64,000 nucleotides of DNA from Echinicola salinicaeni (GCF_014280965.1 NZ_JACODZ010000005.1:1-64000), one strand, 5' to 3'. Shown: positions 1-8,621, counted from the first letter of the stretch. Notes: generated by a model from the sequence alone, not told the origin. Numbers and translations: made by a program.

Positions 1-189
1 CCAGGCGAACTGCAAGAAGCGCTTGAAGAAAACCCAGATTTCAAATCCGCTTTCGAAGCTTTGACGCCTGGTAGGCAAAGAGGCTACTTATTGCATTTCT
101 CTCAAGCCAAGCAATCCAAAACCAGAATGGCTAGAATTGAAAAATGTATGCCCAAAATCTTTGAGGGCAAAGGATTTAATGACAGGTAA
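1..189 (+). CDS. YdeI/OmpD-associated family protein, 3' end only
   Basis: The reading frame is open from the first base to a TAA at 187-189 and gives the last 62 residues of a YdeI-family protein. The protein sequence is identical to the last 62 residues of the next gene; the DNA differs at only four bases (159, 171, 183, 186), all synonymous and all in the last 31 bases. The 5' part lies outside the window. The family is small and cytoplasmic and is named after E. coli YdeI; its biochemical role is not established. The copy stops 12 bases before the GTG start preferred for the next gene, so the two probably form one transcript. Confidence 0.85.
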   Translation, partial: PGELQEALEENPDFKSAFEALTPGRQRGYLLHFSQAKQSKTRMARIEKCMPKIFEGKGFNDR

Positions 190-201
190 ATATTGGGTAA
201 A

Positions 202-825
202 GTGAATAACAAAATAGACAATTATTTAAATGAAGGATGCGGAAGATGTCCTTTGGGTGGAACTCCGGATTGTAAGGTCCATAAGTGGACAGAGGAATTG
301 TTGCAGCTTAGAAGGATAGCTTTAGATTGTGGATTAACAGAAGAATTAAAATGGTCAGTACCATGTTACACTTATAAGAAAAAGAATATCTTGATAATTA
401 GTGCTTTTAAGGCTTATGCAGCAATTAGTTTTTTCAAAGGCGCCTTGTTGCAGGACCAAGCGAAATTACTAGAAAAACCTGGAGAGAATACCCAAGCGGG
501 AAGGCTTATTAAATACCAGTCTGTTTCCGACATTTTGCAGCAAGAATCCACCATCAAAGCTTATATTTACGAAGCAATTGAAGTGGAAAAATCTGGACTA
601 AATGTCGAAGTGAAAAATACGGACCAATACGAAGTCCCAGGCGAACTGCAAGAAGCGCTTGAAGAAAACCCAGATTTCAAATCCGCTTTCGAAGCTTTGA
701 CGCCTGGTAGGCAAAGAGGCTACTTATTGCATTTCTCTCAAGCCAAGCAATCCAAAACCAGAATGGCTAGAATTGAAAAATGTATGCCCAAAATTTTTGA
801 GGGCAAGGGATTTAATGATAGATAA
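202..825 (+). CDS. YdeI/OmpD-associated family protein with DUF1801-like N-terminus
   Basis: About 207 residues. The N-terminal half resembles the DUF1801 fold and the C-terminal half, rich in E, K and R and ending near an FEGKGF motif, is the YdeI/OmpD-associated part. A Cys/His cluster lies at the extreme N-terminus (CGRC, then DCKVH), which could bind a metal; that is inference. No signal peptide or membrane segment is seen, so the protein is probably cytoplasmic. The start is uncertain: a GTG at 202 gives MNNKID and a TTG at 193 adds three residues; there is no ATG nearby. It is the second of two tandem copies. The molecular function is unknown. Confidence 0.85.
   Translation: MNNKIDNYLNEGCGRCPLGGTPDCKVHKWTEELLQLRRIALDCGLTEELKWSVPCYTYKKKNILIISAFKAYAAISFFKGALLQDQAKLLEKPGENTQAGRLIKYQSVSDILQQESTIKAYIYEAIEVEKSGLNVEVKNTDQYEVPGELQEALEENPDFKSAFEALTPGRQRGYLLHFSQAKQSKTRMARIEKCMPKIFEGKGFNDR
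637..825 (+). repeat. Second copy of a 189-bp direct repeat (first copy 1-189)
   Basis: Bases 637-825 repeat bases 1-189 with an offset of 636. The first 158 bases are identical and the four differences all fall in the last 31 bases. The repeat is the 3' part of two tandem YdeI-family genes. Its true left border cannot be seen because the first copy is cut by the window edge. Confidence 0.95.
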
Positions 826-909
826 AATGAACTAGTATCCCGCTAGCATCAATAATTAACTAATTTAGTCTATTGAAATATAAAAACAACCTAGCCCATC
901 ATCAAGAAA

Positions 910-2118
910 ATGAAACAAATATTATTTCTTCTTTTCATAGGTATCCTACTTATCTCTTGCAATAAAACTGATTCTCAAATTCTTAAAGTAAACCCTGCGC
1001 CAATAGATGCCAAAATAGAAGGTAATATTTTAACTGGACCATCTGTCTTAAATGATCCTGACCGATTCGTTTGGGGAGGAAGTGTTGTGAAGGGAGATGA
1101 TCAAAAATACCATATGCTATACGCGACATGGGAAAGCGGAGACAGTATTCCACAATTTTCTGAATCATGGGTCTTACATTCAAAAATCGCCTATGCCGTC
1201 TCTGATTACCCCGACCGTGACTTTAAATTCCAAGGCATTGTACTAACAGGAAGGTCCCTTGAAGGGGATTCCTTAGCTTGGGATGCCCAAATGGTGCATA
1301 ATCCCCATATCAAAAAATTCAATGGTAAATATTACCTCTACTATATCGGCTCAAAAGACCCAGGCATTCAGCCCAAAGGCTCCAAAGGAGAAAATGTTGA
1401 CTGGAGAAATAGGGTTCAGCAAAACCAATGCATTGGTGTTATTGAGTTTGATAGTTTTGAGGACCTCCTAAAGGGTGATTTCAAAAGGTCGAATGCACCT
1501 ATTTTAACCCCTAGGACAAGAGTAAAACCAAATAATATCGTCAATCCATCTCCTGAAGGAACAGAGCCAAAACCTGACAATATTATTGTAGTAAATCCAT
1601 CGGTAGTACAAAGACCTTCAGACGGAAAATACCTTTTGTTCTTTAAAGGTAATTTCTACAATCCAGGATGGCGAGGAGTTCATGGTGTAGCCATAGGTGA
1701 TTCTCCTACAGGACCTTTTAAAGCTTTAGACAGTTTTGTTTTTGATATTTATAATGAAGACGGCACACTTGCAAGCGGAGAAGATCCTTATGTATGGTAT
1801 CACAAAGGACATGAAAAGTTCTATGTAGTATTAAAAGATTTCACTGGAAAAATCACATCGGGGAAGCCCGGTCTTGCACTTTTGGAATCCCTGGATGGTA
1901 TCAAATGGACCAAACCAGAAAGGTCTTTTTTTATGAAGAAAGAAGTGGTTTTAAATAACGGAGACACCCTGCACATGGACCGACTTGAACGCCCACAATT
2001 ATTGATTGACGAAAAGGGAAATCCAAAGGTGCTTTACAGTGCAGGAGCCATTACCAATGTAAACACTAGAACCGATGGAAGTTCATTTAATGTACATATT
2101 CCCCTAAATACTTATTGA
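910..2118 (+). CDS. Beta-propeller glycosidase-like lipoprotein (GH32/43/130-type fold)
   Basis: 402 residues. The N-terminus is a lipoprotein signal ending in LLISC, with Cys17 as the lipidation site. The rest has short repeating beta-strand blocks typical of five-bladed propeller glycosidases: WDAQMVHNPHIKKFNGKYYL, NPSVVQRPSDGKYLLFF, SGEDPYVWY and a late ERPQLLIDEKGNPKVLYSAG block. Acidic residues at blade starts (WDAQ, EDPY) could be catalytic, but the family cannot be fixed by eye. It probably acts at the outer or inner membrane facing the periplasm on a glycan or glycoside. It stands alone, with no SusC/SusD next to it. Confidence 0.75.
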   Translation: MKQILFLLFIGILLISCNKTDSQILKVNPAPIDAKIEGNILTGPSVLNDPDRFVWGGSVVKGDDQKYHMLYATWESGDSIPQFSESWVLHSKIAYAVSDYPDRDFKFQGIVLTGRSLEGDSLAWDAQMVHNPHIKKFNGKYYLYYIGSKDPGIQPKGSKGENVDWRNRVQQNQCIGVIEFDSFEDLLKGDFKRSNAPILTPRTRVKPNNIVNPSPEGTEPKPDNIIVVNPSVVQRPSDGKYLLFFKGNFYNPGWRGVHGVAIGDSPTGPFKALDSFVFDIYNEDGTLASGEDPYVWYHKGHEKFYVVLKDFTGKITSGKPGLALLESLDGIKWTKPERSFFMKKEVVLNNGDTLHMDRLERPQLLIDEKGNPKVLYSAGAITNVNTRTDGSSFNVHIPLNTY

Positions 2119-2269
2119 TCAACGCCTAAATCAATAGATCACTATCATATTTGATTGACATTAATTATATTGAATAAAAAACCGGGAAATAGGTTTCATG
2201 GTCCGGTCTTTTCATCTTGCTGAGTAAGTAAAACCAATTATCCTTATTTACTCAATAAACTGAAAAAAT

Positions 2270-2431
2270 ATGTCACTCAATAATAAGCTCAATTTCATTT
2301 CTCTATTATTGGCTACAATAGCCATTATCATGATAAGTATAAGTTTTATGGCCCAAATTCCAGCCCCAGGATTAACTGGAATTGGATTTTTACTTATTGT
2401 TTGGGTCATTCAAGAATTGAAAAAGCAATAA
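2270..2431 (+). CDS. Small two-helix membrane protein, 53 residues, unknown
   Basis: An ATG at 2270 opens a 53-codon frame to TAA at 2429. The peptide has a short polar N-terminus (MSLNNKLNF), a hydrophobic helix at about residues 9-28, a PAPG turn, a second hydrophobic helix at about 35-48, and a charged tail (QELKKQ). Composition and the helix-turn-helix layout look like a real small membrane protein rather than chance. No family is recognised. It lies alone between the glycosidase-like gene and the fasciclin gene. Confidence 0.5.
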   Translation: MSLNNKLNFISLLLATIAIIMISISFMAQIPAPGLTGIGFLLIVWVIQELKKQ

Positions 2432-2619
2432 CTATACTTACTTGAATTTTATGTTACAATCATCTCACTCCCCTTTTTTCAGGTCAATTTTAAGGCAAAC
2501 ATCTCAGCACTAAACCATTACAAAACACACTTTTAATATTTCAAACTAAACAATTTAGAATTTAAACGGTTTACACTTTACACAAAAAATTGTTTTATCA
2601 ACCACTAAATTCTAAAATC

Positions 2620-3678
2620 ATGAGCTTACTACAATTCCGCAACAGCAATCTTAAAATTTTTATGATTGCTTTATTTTCAGTAATTGCCTTTACGGCCTGT
2701 CAGGAGACAGAAGATATCAGCCCTGATACAAATAATGATTTTCCAAACTTAATCCAGGCACTTTCTGACTTCGATGGAGAATATGAATATTTGGAAGATG
2801 ATGGAAATGATGCTGATGCCAGAAAAGGTCCTACAAAGTACCTTAGAAAACCTACTTTTTTCACATTAACAGCTGCCTTGAAATATACAGGCTTGTTCCC
2901 TACTGTGGCCAAGAATAAATTGACCCTTTTTGCCCCAGATGATAAAGCATTTGCTGACATGGGTTTGAACTTCATGAATATTAAAGAATTGCCAAAGGAT
3001 GTACTTACAGATATCTTGCTCTATCATGCTGCTGAAGGATTTACTTTTTCAAACAAACTTCCTGCATGTTCTCTAGAAATGATGAATGGTAGCAGTATCG
3101 GATTTAATTTCATGGATGGAATGGTTTATATCAAGGACGGTACGGAAGACCCGGCTAAAGTAGTTTTTACCGATAAAAGAGCCATAAACAGTATCTTTCA
3201 TGGCATTGATAAAGTGTTATTGCCACCAGATATGAATATCGCTGAGATAGCAAGTGGTAATGATGATTTTGAAACTTTAGTTTTTTTATTGATTGAGACT
3301 GACCTAGTTGGTGTTTTTGCCGATGAGACAACAAACAATACAGTTTTTGCTCCAACGGATATGGCTTTTGAAAACCTTGAAGCAGACAACCCCGGTATTA
3401 CCGCTTACTTATTGGACAATCCTAATGAATTGACCAAAGTATTATTACACCATGTCAGTCCTGGAAGTACCTTTTCCTTCTGTCTATCAGATGGAATGAT
3501 GATCCCAACATTAAACAAAGATTATCTGACCTTTAAGGCTGGTGGCTTGATCCTTCAGAGCTCAAGTGGCAATGAGGTTGGATTGATAGGCGATCTTCTT
3601 GATATACACGCAAAAAATGGTGTGATACATGCCATAGATTATATTTTGGTTCCAGAAAACTTAGAATTACCAGGCTAA
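2620..3678 (+). CDS. Fasciclin (FAS1) domain lipoprotein
   Basis: 352 residues from ATG 2620; a TTG ten codons upstream is in frame but would spoil the signal peptide. The signal ends FTAC, with Cys27 as the lipidation site. Two FAS1 domains follow, at roughly residues 60-195 and 205-350. Each has the usual pair of motifs: TLFAPDDKAF plus a late NSIFHGIDKVLL in the first, and TVFAPTDMAFENL plus NGVIHAIDYILVP in the second. FAS1 proteins act in cell-surface adhesion and matrix contact. A hairpin terminator follows directly, so the gene is probably monocistronic. Confidence 0.9.
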   Translation: MSLLQFRNSNLKIFMIALFSVIAFTACQETEDISPDTNNDFPNLIQALSDFDGEYEYLEDDGNDADARKGPTKYLRKPTFFTLTAALKYTGLFPTVAKNKLTLFAPDDKAFADMGLNFMNIKELPKDVLTDILLYHAAEGFTFSNKLPACSLEMMNGSSIGFNFMDGMVYIKDGTEDPAKVVFTDKRAINSIFHGIDKVLLPPDMNIAEIASGNDDFETLVFLLIETDLVGVFADETTNNTVFAPTDMAFENLEADNPGITAYLLDNPNELTKVLLHHVSPGSTFSFCLSDGMMIPTLNKDYLTFKAGGLILQSSSGNEVGLIGDLLDIHAKNGVIHAIDYILVPENLELPG

Positions 3679-3696
3679 TATTTTTAATGATTATTG

Positions 3697-3729
3697 AGGC
3701 TGTCTTTGATATAAAAGGCAGCCTTTTTT
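3697..3729 (+). terminator. Rho-independent terminator after the fasciclin gene
   Basis: An 8-bp stem (AGGCTGTC with GGCAGCCT, one G-U pair) is followed directly by a run of six T. Confidence 0.85.
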
Positions 3730-3892
3730 ATGTTTTGGTAATCAAATTACCTCCTGAATATTCATTTAAGCGAGGTAAAAAAATAAATTTCCACATCACC
3801 TTAAAATTCTTCCAAAAACTAAACTTTTAAAGTCTTATTCTCGTTTTCCTACAAAACCTATAGAGTAAATTTTAACCAAAAACCAAAATACT

Positions 3893-4528
3893 ATGTCATT
3901 AAGATTAGGAGATACTGCTCCAAATTTCACTGCCGAAACCACTGAGGGTAAAATTGATTTTCATGAATTTCTTGGTGATGGATGGGGAATACTATTCTCT
4001 CACCCAGCTGATTACACACCAGTTTGTACTACTGAGCTAGGTACCGCTGCTAAGCTAAAGGGTGAATTTGATAAAAGAAATGTCAAAATGATCGCGCTTA
4101 GTGTAGATGGACTTGAAAGCCATAAGGGATGGGTGAATGACATCAATGAGACCCAAAGCACTACTGTTAACTATCCTATCATTGCAGACGAGGACCACAA
4201 AGTTTCTGAACTCTATGATATGATACATCCAAATGCCAATGAAAGCCAAACTGTACGCTCTGTATTTATTATCGGCCCTGACAAAAAAATAAAGCTTATC
4301 ATTACCTACCCCGCAAGTACAGGTAGAAACTTTAATGAACTTTTAAGGGTAATTGATTCACTACAGCTTACTGCCAATTATTCTGTTGCCACTCCAGCCA
4401 ACTGGAAACATGGTGAAGATGTGGTGATAGCACCAGCAATTACCAATGAAGAAATCCCTTCTAAGTTCCCTAAAGGCCACAAGGAAATTAAACCATACCT
4501 GAGAACAACCCCTCAGCCAAATATTTAA
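3893..4528 (+). CDS. Peroxiredoxin, 1-Cys (Prx6) type
   Basis: 211 residues, the usual length for the Prx6 group. It reduces hydrogen peroxide and organic peroxides in the cytoplasm. The catalytic motif DYTPVCTTE places the peroxidatic cysteine at residue 45, with Thr42 and Pro38 of the HPADYTP segment in place. There is no second conserved cysteine of the 2-Cys type. The C-terminal extension, with FPKGHKEIKPYLR near the end, is typical of the Prx6 dimerisation tail. It starts at an ATG after a long AT-rich leader and is followed by a strong terminator, so it is transcribed alone. Confidence 0.95.
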   Translation: MSLRLGDTAPNFTAETTEGKIDFHEFLGDGWGILFSHPADYTPVCTTELGTAAKLKGEFDKRNVKMIALSVDGLESHKGWVNDINETQSTTVNYPIIADEDHKVSELYDMIHPNANESQTVRSVFIIGPDKKIKLIITYPASTGRNFNELLRVIDSLQLTANYSVATPANWKHGEDVVIAPAITNEEIPSKFPKGHKEIKPYLRTTPQPNI

Positions 4529-4550
4529 GTTTAAATCATATTTCCATTGA

Positions 4551-4594
4551 AAATAGCCATTGATTATCAAATATAATCAGTGGCTATTTTTTTT
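4551..4594 (+). terminator. Rho-independent terminator after the peroxiredoxin gene
   Basis: A long stem (AAATAGCCATTGATTA with TAATCAGTGGCTATTT, one mismatch) ends in a run of eight T. Confidence 0.9.
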
Positions 4595-4757
4595 ATATTT
4601 CTTATTTAGTGTTTTAAGTGAAGGACTTGAAGTCTTGATTTTTGTGGTTTATTAAAGTTTGGTTATATTAAATATCGGTCAAAATTATTTTCACCATTAT
4701 TTCCCAAATTCTAGCAGTCAAATGCTCTTATTAAAAAAACTGATAAGCTTAATAAAT

Positions 4758-5828
4758 ATGAAATTTCTAATTGCATTCTTTTTGATATTGGTCGCAATTT
4801 TCCCTTCGCAAGCCTTTGAAAAAGACACATTACTTGTAGGCTACCATGTCAGCCCACCTTTTGTGATGGAGTCCAACCAGGGCATTTCAGGTCCTTCCGT
4901 TTGGCTTTGGAACAAAATTGCCGAAGAAAATGACATCGTCTTCAAATACAAAAAGATGGAATTGGAACAGGTTCTTGAAGGTCTTTCCAAGAATGAAATC
5001 GATTTGAGTCTTTCACCGCTGACCATCACTTCTGAACGAACTAAGACCATCAATTTCTCTTCCCCTTATTATATTGCTCATACTTCCCTAATGCAAAAAA
5101 GCCAATCTGCATTAAATCAAGGACTTCAATTCATTGGGTCGATTTTCAACTTGAACTTTTTAAAAGCTGTGGGGGCCTTGGCTTTGATCCTGTTCATTTT
5201 TGGTGCATTAGTTTGGCTTTTTGAGCGCAAGAAAAACAAAGATGAATTCGGCGATGATTATAAAGGCTTTTGGGATGGTTTTTGGTGGGCAGCGGTCACC
5301 ATGACTACTGTTGGTTATGGTGACAAATCCCCGCAGACCATTGGAGGACGGGTGATAGGCCTAATATGGATGTTCACGGCCATCATTATCATTTCCGGGT
5401 TTACAGCAGGGATAGCCTCCTCTCTCACCGTTAATCGCATGGGGAGCGCCAATAATTCTATTGAAGATTTCAAAAAAGAAAAAATCGGGACCATTAAGAA
5501 TTCCGGCACAAGCCATTGGCTACAATATAATTTCTATTCAAATCGTATGGAGTATGATCAAATGAGCAATATGTTAAATGCCCTTGACAATGGGGAAATA
5601 TTAGCAATTGCTTATGACCGTCCACTACTGTATAAACTAATAGAAGATGACAGTCTATCTGAAAAATATACGCTCTTAGATACAAAATACAATCCACAGT
5701 TTTATGCATTCGGAATGAGTAAAACCTTAGACAATGGGCTTAAGGATCAAATTAATATCTCCCTTTTAGAAAACACCGAATCTATTGATTATAAGGTCAT
5801 GCTCTCTGAAAACAACCTTTCTAACTAG
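4758..5828 (+). CDS. Prokaryotic ionotropic-glutamate-receptor-like potassium channel (GluR0-like)
   Basis: 356 residues from ATG 4758; an upstream TTG in frame would bury the signal peptide (cleavage after FPSQA, about residue 19). The order is that of GluR0: periplasmic solute-binding lobe S1 (about 24-115), TM1 (about 136-155), pore helix and filter TMTTVGYGD (181-189), TM2 (about 197-220), then lobe S2 (about 234-345). The TVGYGD filter predicts potassium selectivity. Arg94, in TITSERTKTINFS, sits where ionotropic receptors hold the ligand carboxylate, and Asp287 in AIAYDRPL where they hold the amino group, so an amino-acid ligand is likely (inference). No partner gene is adjacent. The potassium-channel call is secure; the ligand is not. 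Confidence 0.9.
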   Translation: MKFLIAFFLILVAIFPSQAFEKDTLLVGYHVSPPFVMESNQGISGPSVWLWNKIAEENDIVFKYKKMELEQVLEGLSKNEIDLSLSPLTITSERTKTINFSSPYYIAHTSLMQKSQSALNQGLQFIGSIFNLNFLKAVGALALILFIFGALVWLFERKKNKDEFGDDYKGFWDGFWWAAVTMTTVGYGDKSPQTIGGRVIGLIWMFTAIIIISGFTAGIASSLTVNRMGSANNSIEDFKKEKIGTIKNSGTSHWLQYNFYSNRMEYDQMSNMLNALDNGEILAIAYDRPLLYKLIEDDSLSEKYTLLDTKYNPQFYAFGMSKTLDNGLKDQINISLLENTESIDYKVMLSENNLSN

Positions 5829-5892
5829 TAAATAGCGTAATTCGAATGGATTGGAATGATAAATACATCTATCATTTAATAGTCAATGATCT

Positions 5893-6306
5893 ATGAAAAA
5901 AGTAACTGGAATAGGAGGAATTTTCTTTAAATGTCAAAACCCAGACAAAATGAAAGATTGGTATGCAAAAAACTTAGGTTTAAACACCGATCAATATGGT
6001 ACCACATTTGAATGGCGCCAAGCAGACCAAGCGGAAAAGAAAGGCTTTACCTAATGGAGTCCTATGGATGAGCATACCAGCTATTTTAGACCATCAGAAA
6101 AAGAATTTATGATCAACTACCGTGTAGAAAACCTTGTAGCGCTGATCGAAGAATTAAAAAATGATGGTGTGACTATTTGTGATGAAATCGAAAGCTATGA
6201 ATATGGAAAATTCATCCATATTCTAGATCCTGAGGGTAATAAAATAGAATTATGGGAGCCATTTGATAAGGAGTACGATAAGATCATAGCAGTCCGCACC
6301 AAATAA
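5893..6306 (+). pseudogene. Glyoxalase/VOC-superfamily protein interrupted by one in-frame TAA
   Basis: An ATG at 5893 opens a frame that reads IGGIFFKCQNPDKMKDWY and continues to GFT, then meets TAA at 6052-6054. The same frame goes on without a shift (WSPMDEHTSYF ...) to the stop at 6304, giving 137 residues in all, the normal length for this family. The end of the protein keeps the family pattern (FIHILDPEGNKIELWEP). A glutamine codon (CAA) changed to TAA by one substitution is the simplest explanation. It may be a recent loss of function or a sequencing error; an internal ATG at 6064 could still yield an 80-residue C-terminal piece. Confidence 0.85.
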
Positions 6307-6341
6307 CTCCCATTATCCTGATACAAATATGTATTGATAAA

Positions 6342-6791
6342 TTATCTATCTACATTACCAAAAACATAACGGATATTTAAGCCGAAAGAATCTGCTCTAA
6401 AATCAGTATCTTCAATGATCCAAAATATAGGTCGCCAGTCAACGCCTATTGCCAATGGAAAATCAAAATGGTATTCCATACCTATTTCACCTGCAGCTCC
6501 CAAAAAGAAAGGATCGTCAATCCACATCGAAGGACCTACACCGACGTACCAATCAAGGCCGTCCACATCTGCTACAGGCCTGTATAAGAAATCCCACAGC
6601 GCTTCTATTCCCACTCCATTTCCAAAATTAACATCAGCATGGACCCTGCTAAATTGCCCTAAGGTAAAAACTCCATCAACAGCGACATTATTATAACCAT
6701 CACCAAAACGTACACCCAACTCTTGAGCATACAATCCATATGACATGGTTACTAAGGCAAATAATAGTAATAACTTTTTCATAGTTTTCAA
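6342..6791 (-). CDS. Secreted outer-membrane beta-barrel-like protein, unknown
   Basis: 149 residues. A signal peptide ends in MSYGLYAQ (about residue 23). The mature part alternates hydrophobic and polar residues and is rich in Gly, Asp and aromatic residues (VRFGDGYNN, WYVGVGPSMWIDDPFF, AIGVDWRPIFWIIED), ending in NIRYVFGN with a penultimate aromatic strand. This suggests a small eight-stranded outer-membrane barrel. A minus-strand box matching TAnnTTTG is seen at 6808-6815. No specific function can be assigned. Confidence 0.8.
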   Translation of the reverse strand: MKTMKKLLLLFALVTMSYGLYAQELGVRFGDGYNNVAVDGVFTLGQFSRVHADVNFGNGVGIEALWDFLYRPVADVDGLDWYVGVGPSMWIDDPFFLGAAGEIGMEYHFDFPLAIGVDWRPIFWIIEDTDFRADSFGLNIRYVFGNVDR

Positions 6792-7160
6792 GGATTTGAG
6801 AATAACACAAAATTAAAAATTATACTTTTCAATGTTTAAGTATGAAATAAATATAAGAAAATTTGAATTAAATAAATCACTTGTGTAAAAAATGTATTAC
6901 ATAAAATATTTGCTTTGGCGTCCGGATTATGTAATTGGAATCGTCATAGCCCATCCCGAGGATTTTCAGCCAGCAACTGAGAGGCCAATGCATCATTCAG
7001 GTTGAAAATAAGCGGAATAAATCTCATAGTAAAATTTAAACTATAATGCTTTACTCAATATATAGATCTACTAAAATATAAAAAGGCACAAAAGAGAATT
7101 CTCATTTTGTGCCTTTAACAACTTATTTAATTGAAATGACTCAGTTTAAAATGCTTTTCA
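6792..7160. other. 369-bp intergenic region, mostly non-coding
   Basis: It holds a possible minus-strand -7 box (CAAAATTA on the plus strand, 6808-6815) for the barrel gene and, at its right end, the terminator of the leftward pncB/pncA/phzF run. A 27-codon minus-strand frame at 6944-7027 (starts MRFIPLIF, ends NPRDGL) has coding-like composition and may be a gene remnant, but cannot be supported as a gene. Confidence 0.6.
7082..7116 (-). terminator. Rho-independent terminator of the phzF end of the leftward operon
   Basis: A 12-bp perfect stem (AAAGGCACAAAA with its complement) surrounds an inner GAGAATTCTC palindrome. Read leftward, the stem ends in a T-rich tract. Confidence 0.8.
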
Positions 7161-7952
7161 CTAAACTTCTAAGAAACCTTCAAAAATCTTTACTGCTTTA
7201 CCCAGTATCTTGACCCTCTCCCCAATCAATTCCAATCGCATATCCCCTTCTCTCTTACTGGCTTGGTAAGCATTCAGCTTGGTTTTCCCTTCTTTTTTAT
7301 GCCAATAATCTATCAAGGCACAATGAGCAAAACCAGTCACAGGATCTTCGTTGATTCCCAAATTCGGCGCAAAATATCGAGAGTAAATATCAAAATTTTC
7401 ATTGCCCTTAGAAGTAATGATAATGCCTTCATCACTATGCATGGCCAGCAGGTGAAACTCTGGTTCCACATATTCCAATTGATGAAAACTTTCAAGTTCC
7501 AATATCCAATTCCCTTTCAGGCTAGCCGACCCCACTATCTTTTGCCCAAAAAAATTATCAGCAAAATAAGGATGACTTTCTTCTTTGGTAGCTAATAAGG
7601 GAAAATCCATCTCAATTTCCCCCTCTACCATTTTCACCTTCAACACCCCGGATTTAGTATCAAAAGATATTTCTTCGTTCTCATCGACTACCTCCTCAAT
7701 GTATAACATGAAAGCACTTGCTAAAGTAGCATGCCCACATAGGTCAACCTCCTTTTCTGGAGTAAACCACTTCAATTTAAATTCCGTAGGACCGGTCTGT
7801 TGTAAAAAAGCAGTTTCACTTAGATTCATCTCTGCCGCAATCAACTGCATTCCTTCTTCCGCCAATGGTCCCGGAAGCAAACAAACAGCCGCTGGATTTC
7901 CTGAAAAGGGTGTATCTGTAAAGGCATCAATAGTGACAATGGGAAGTTGCAT
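7161..7952 (-). CDS. PhzF family isomerase
   Basis: 263 residues, the usual length. The family has a two-domain diaminopimelate-epimerase-like fold; PhzF isomerises a phenazine precursor, but most relatives have unknown substrates. Motifs seen: DAFTDTPFSGNPAAV at the N-terminus, NLSETAF with the catalytic-type Glu46, VDLCGHATLAS near residue 70, and DPVTGFAHCAL in the second domain. There are no other phenazine genes, so a phenazine role is unlikely. It follows pncA by 51 bases and ends at the hairpin, so it is likely the last gene of that transcript. Confidence 0.9.
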   Translation of the reverse strand: MQLPIVTIDAFTDTPFSGNPAAVCLLPGPLAEEGMQLIAAEMNLSETAFLQQTGPTEFKLKWFTPEKEVDLCGHATLASAFMLYIEEVVDENEEISFDTKSGVLKVKMVEGEIEMDFPLLATKEESHPYFADNFFGQKIVGSASLKGNWILELESFHQLEYVEPEFHLLAMHSDEGIIITSKGNENFDIYSRYFAPNLGINEDPVTGFAHCALIDYWHKKEGKTKLNAYQASKREGDMRLELIGERVKILGKAVKIFEGFLEV

Positions 7953-8003
7953 AGTATTAAGTTTTAATGGTCTACTATCAATTTAAGAATACTTTTATAA
8001 AAT

Positions 8004-8621
8004 CTATAGGGTTATCTCATCACTACTAAGCAAATTCACCCCGGATTTACTCATTTCTTTTAAGGAGTTTTCTAAATCATCAGGAGAAAGGTTTACAGCT
8101 TTTGTCGCATCAGTAACCAAATTCACATCAAAACCCTCTTTAATAGCATCCAGCACTGTAAATTTAACACAGTAATCAGCTGCTAAGCCTACTATGTATA
8201 CATCGGTTATATCATGATCATGTAAATAGTCACTCAGGCCTGTATTTTCCCTTCGGCTATTATCATAAAATCCACTGTATGAATCTACGACAGGATTGGT
8301 TCCTTTCTGGAAAACCTTTTTCCATTTTTTCCGATTCAAATCTTTATGAAAATCAGCCCCTTCAGTTCCTTGAACACAATGAACAGGCCATAATACTTGT
8401 TCTTCGCCCTTTAGACAAATGATGTCTCCTATCATCTTTCCCGGATGGTTATCAGCAAAGCTTTTATGAATAGCAGGATGCCAATCCTGAGTGGCAACGA
8501 TAAAATCAAATTTCTCCTGTAATTCATTGATAACAGGAATAATTTGATCCCCTTCATCCACGGCAAGGGCCCCTCCAGGTAAAAAATCATTCTGTACATC
8601 AACAATCAACAGTGCATTCAT
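8004..8621 (-). CDS. pncA: Nicotinamidase
   Basis: 205 residues. It hydrolyses nicotinamide to nicotinate and ammonia in the NAD salvage pathway. The catalytic triad is visible as Asp8 (LIVDVQNDF), Lys106 (FQKGT) and Cys151 (AADYCVKFT); the metal site is Asp46, His48 and His52 in QDWHPAIHKSF. It lies 94 bases downstream of pncB, the next enzyme of the pathway, on the same strand, so the pair is functionally linked. Confidence 0.95.
   Translation of the reverse strand: MNALLIVDVQNDFLPGGALAVDEGDQIIPVINELQEKFDFIVATQDWHPAIHKSFADNHPGKMIGDIICLKGEEQVLWPVHCVQGTEGADFHKDLNRKKWKKVFQKGTNPVVDSYSGFYDNSRRENTGLSDYLHDHDITDVYIVGLAADYCVKFTVLDAIKEGFDVNLVTDATKAVNLSPDDLENSLKEMSKSGVNLLSSDEITL

Noticed and set aside
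6944-7027. Minus-strand 27-codon frame with coding-like composition (MRFIPLIF ... NPRDGL).
   Set aside because: Too short, no ribosome binding site or partner gene, and no recognised family; at most a gene remnant.
7161-7952. PhzF as part of a phenazine pathway.
   Set aside because: No other phz gene is present; PhzF relatives are widespread with unrelated roles.
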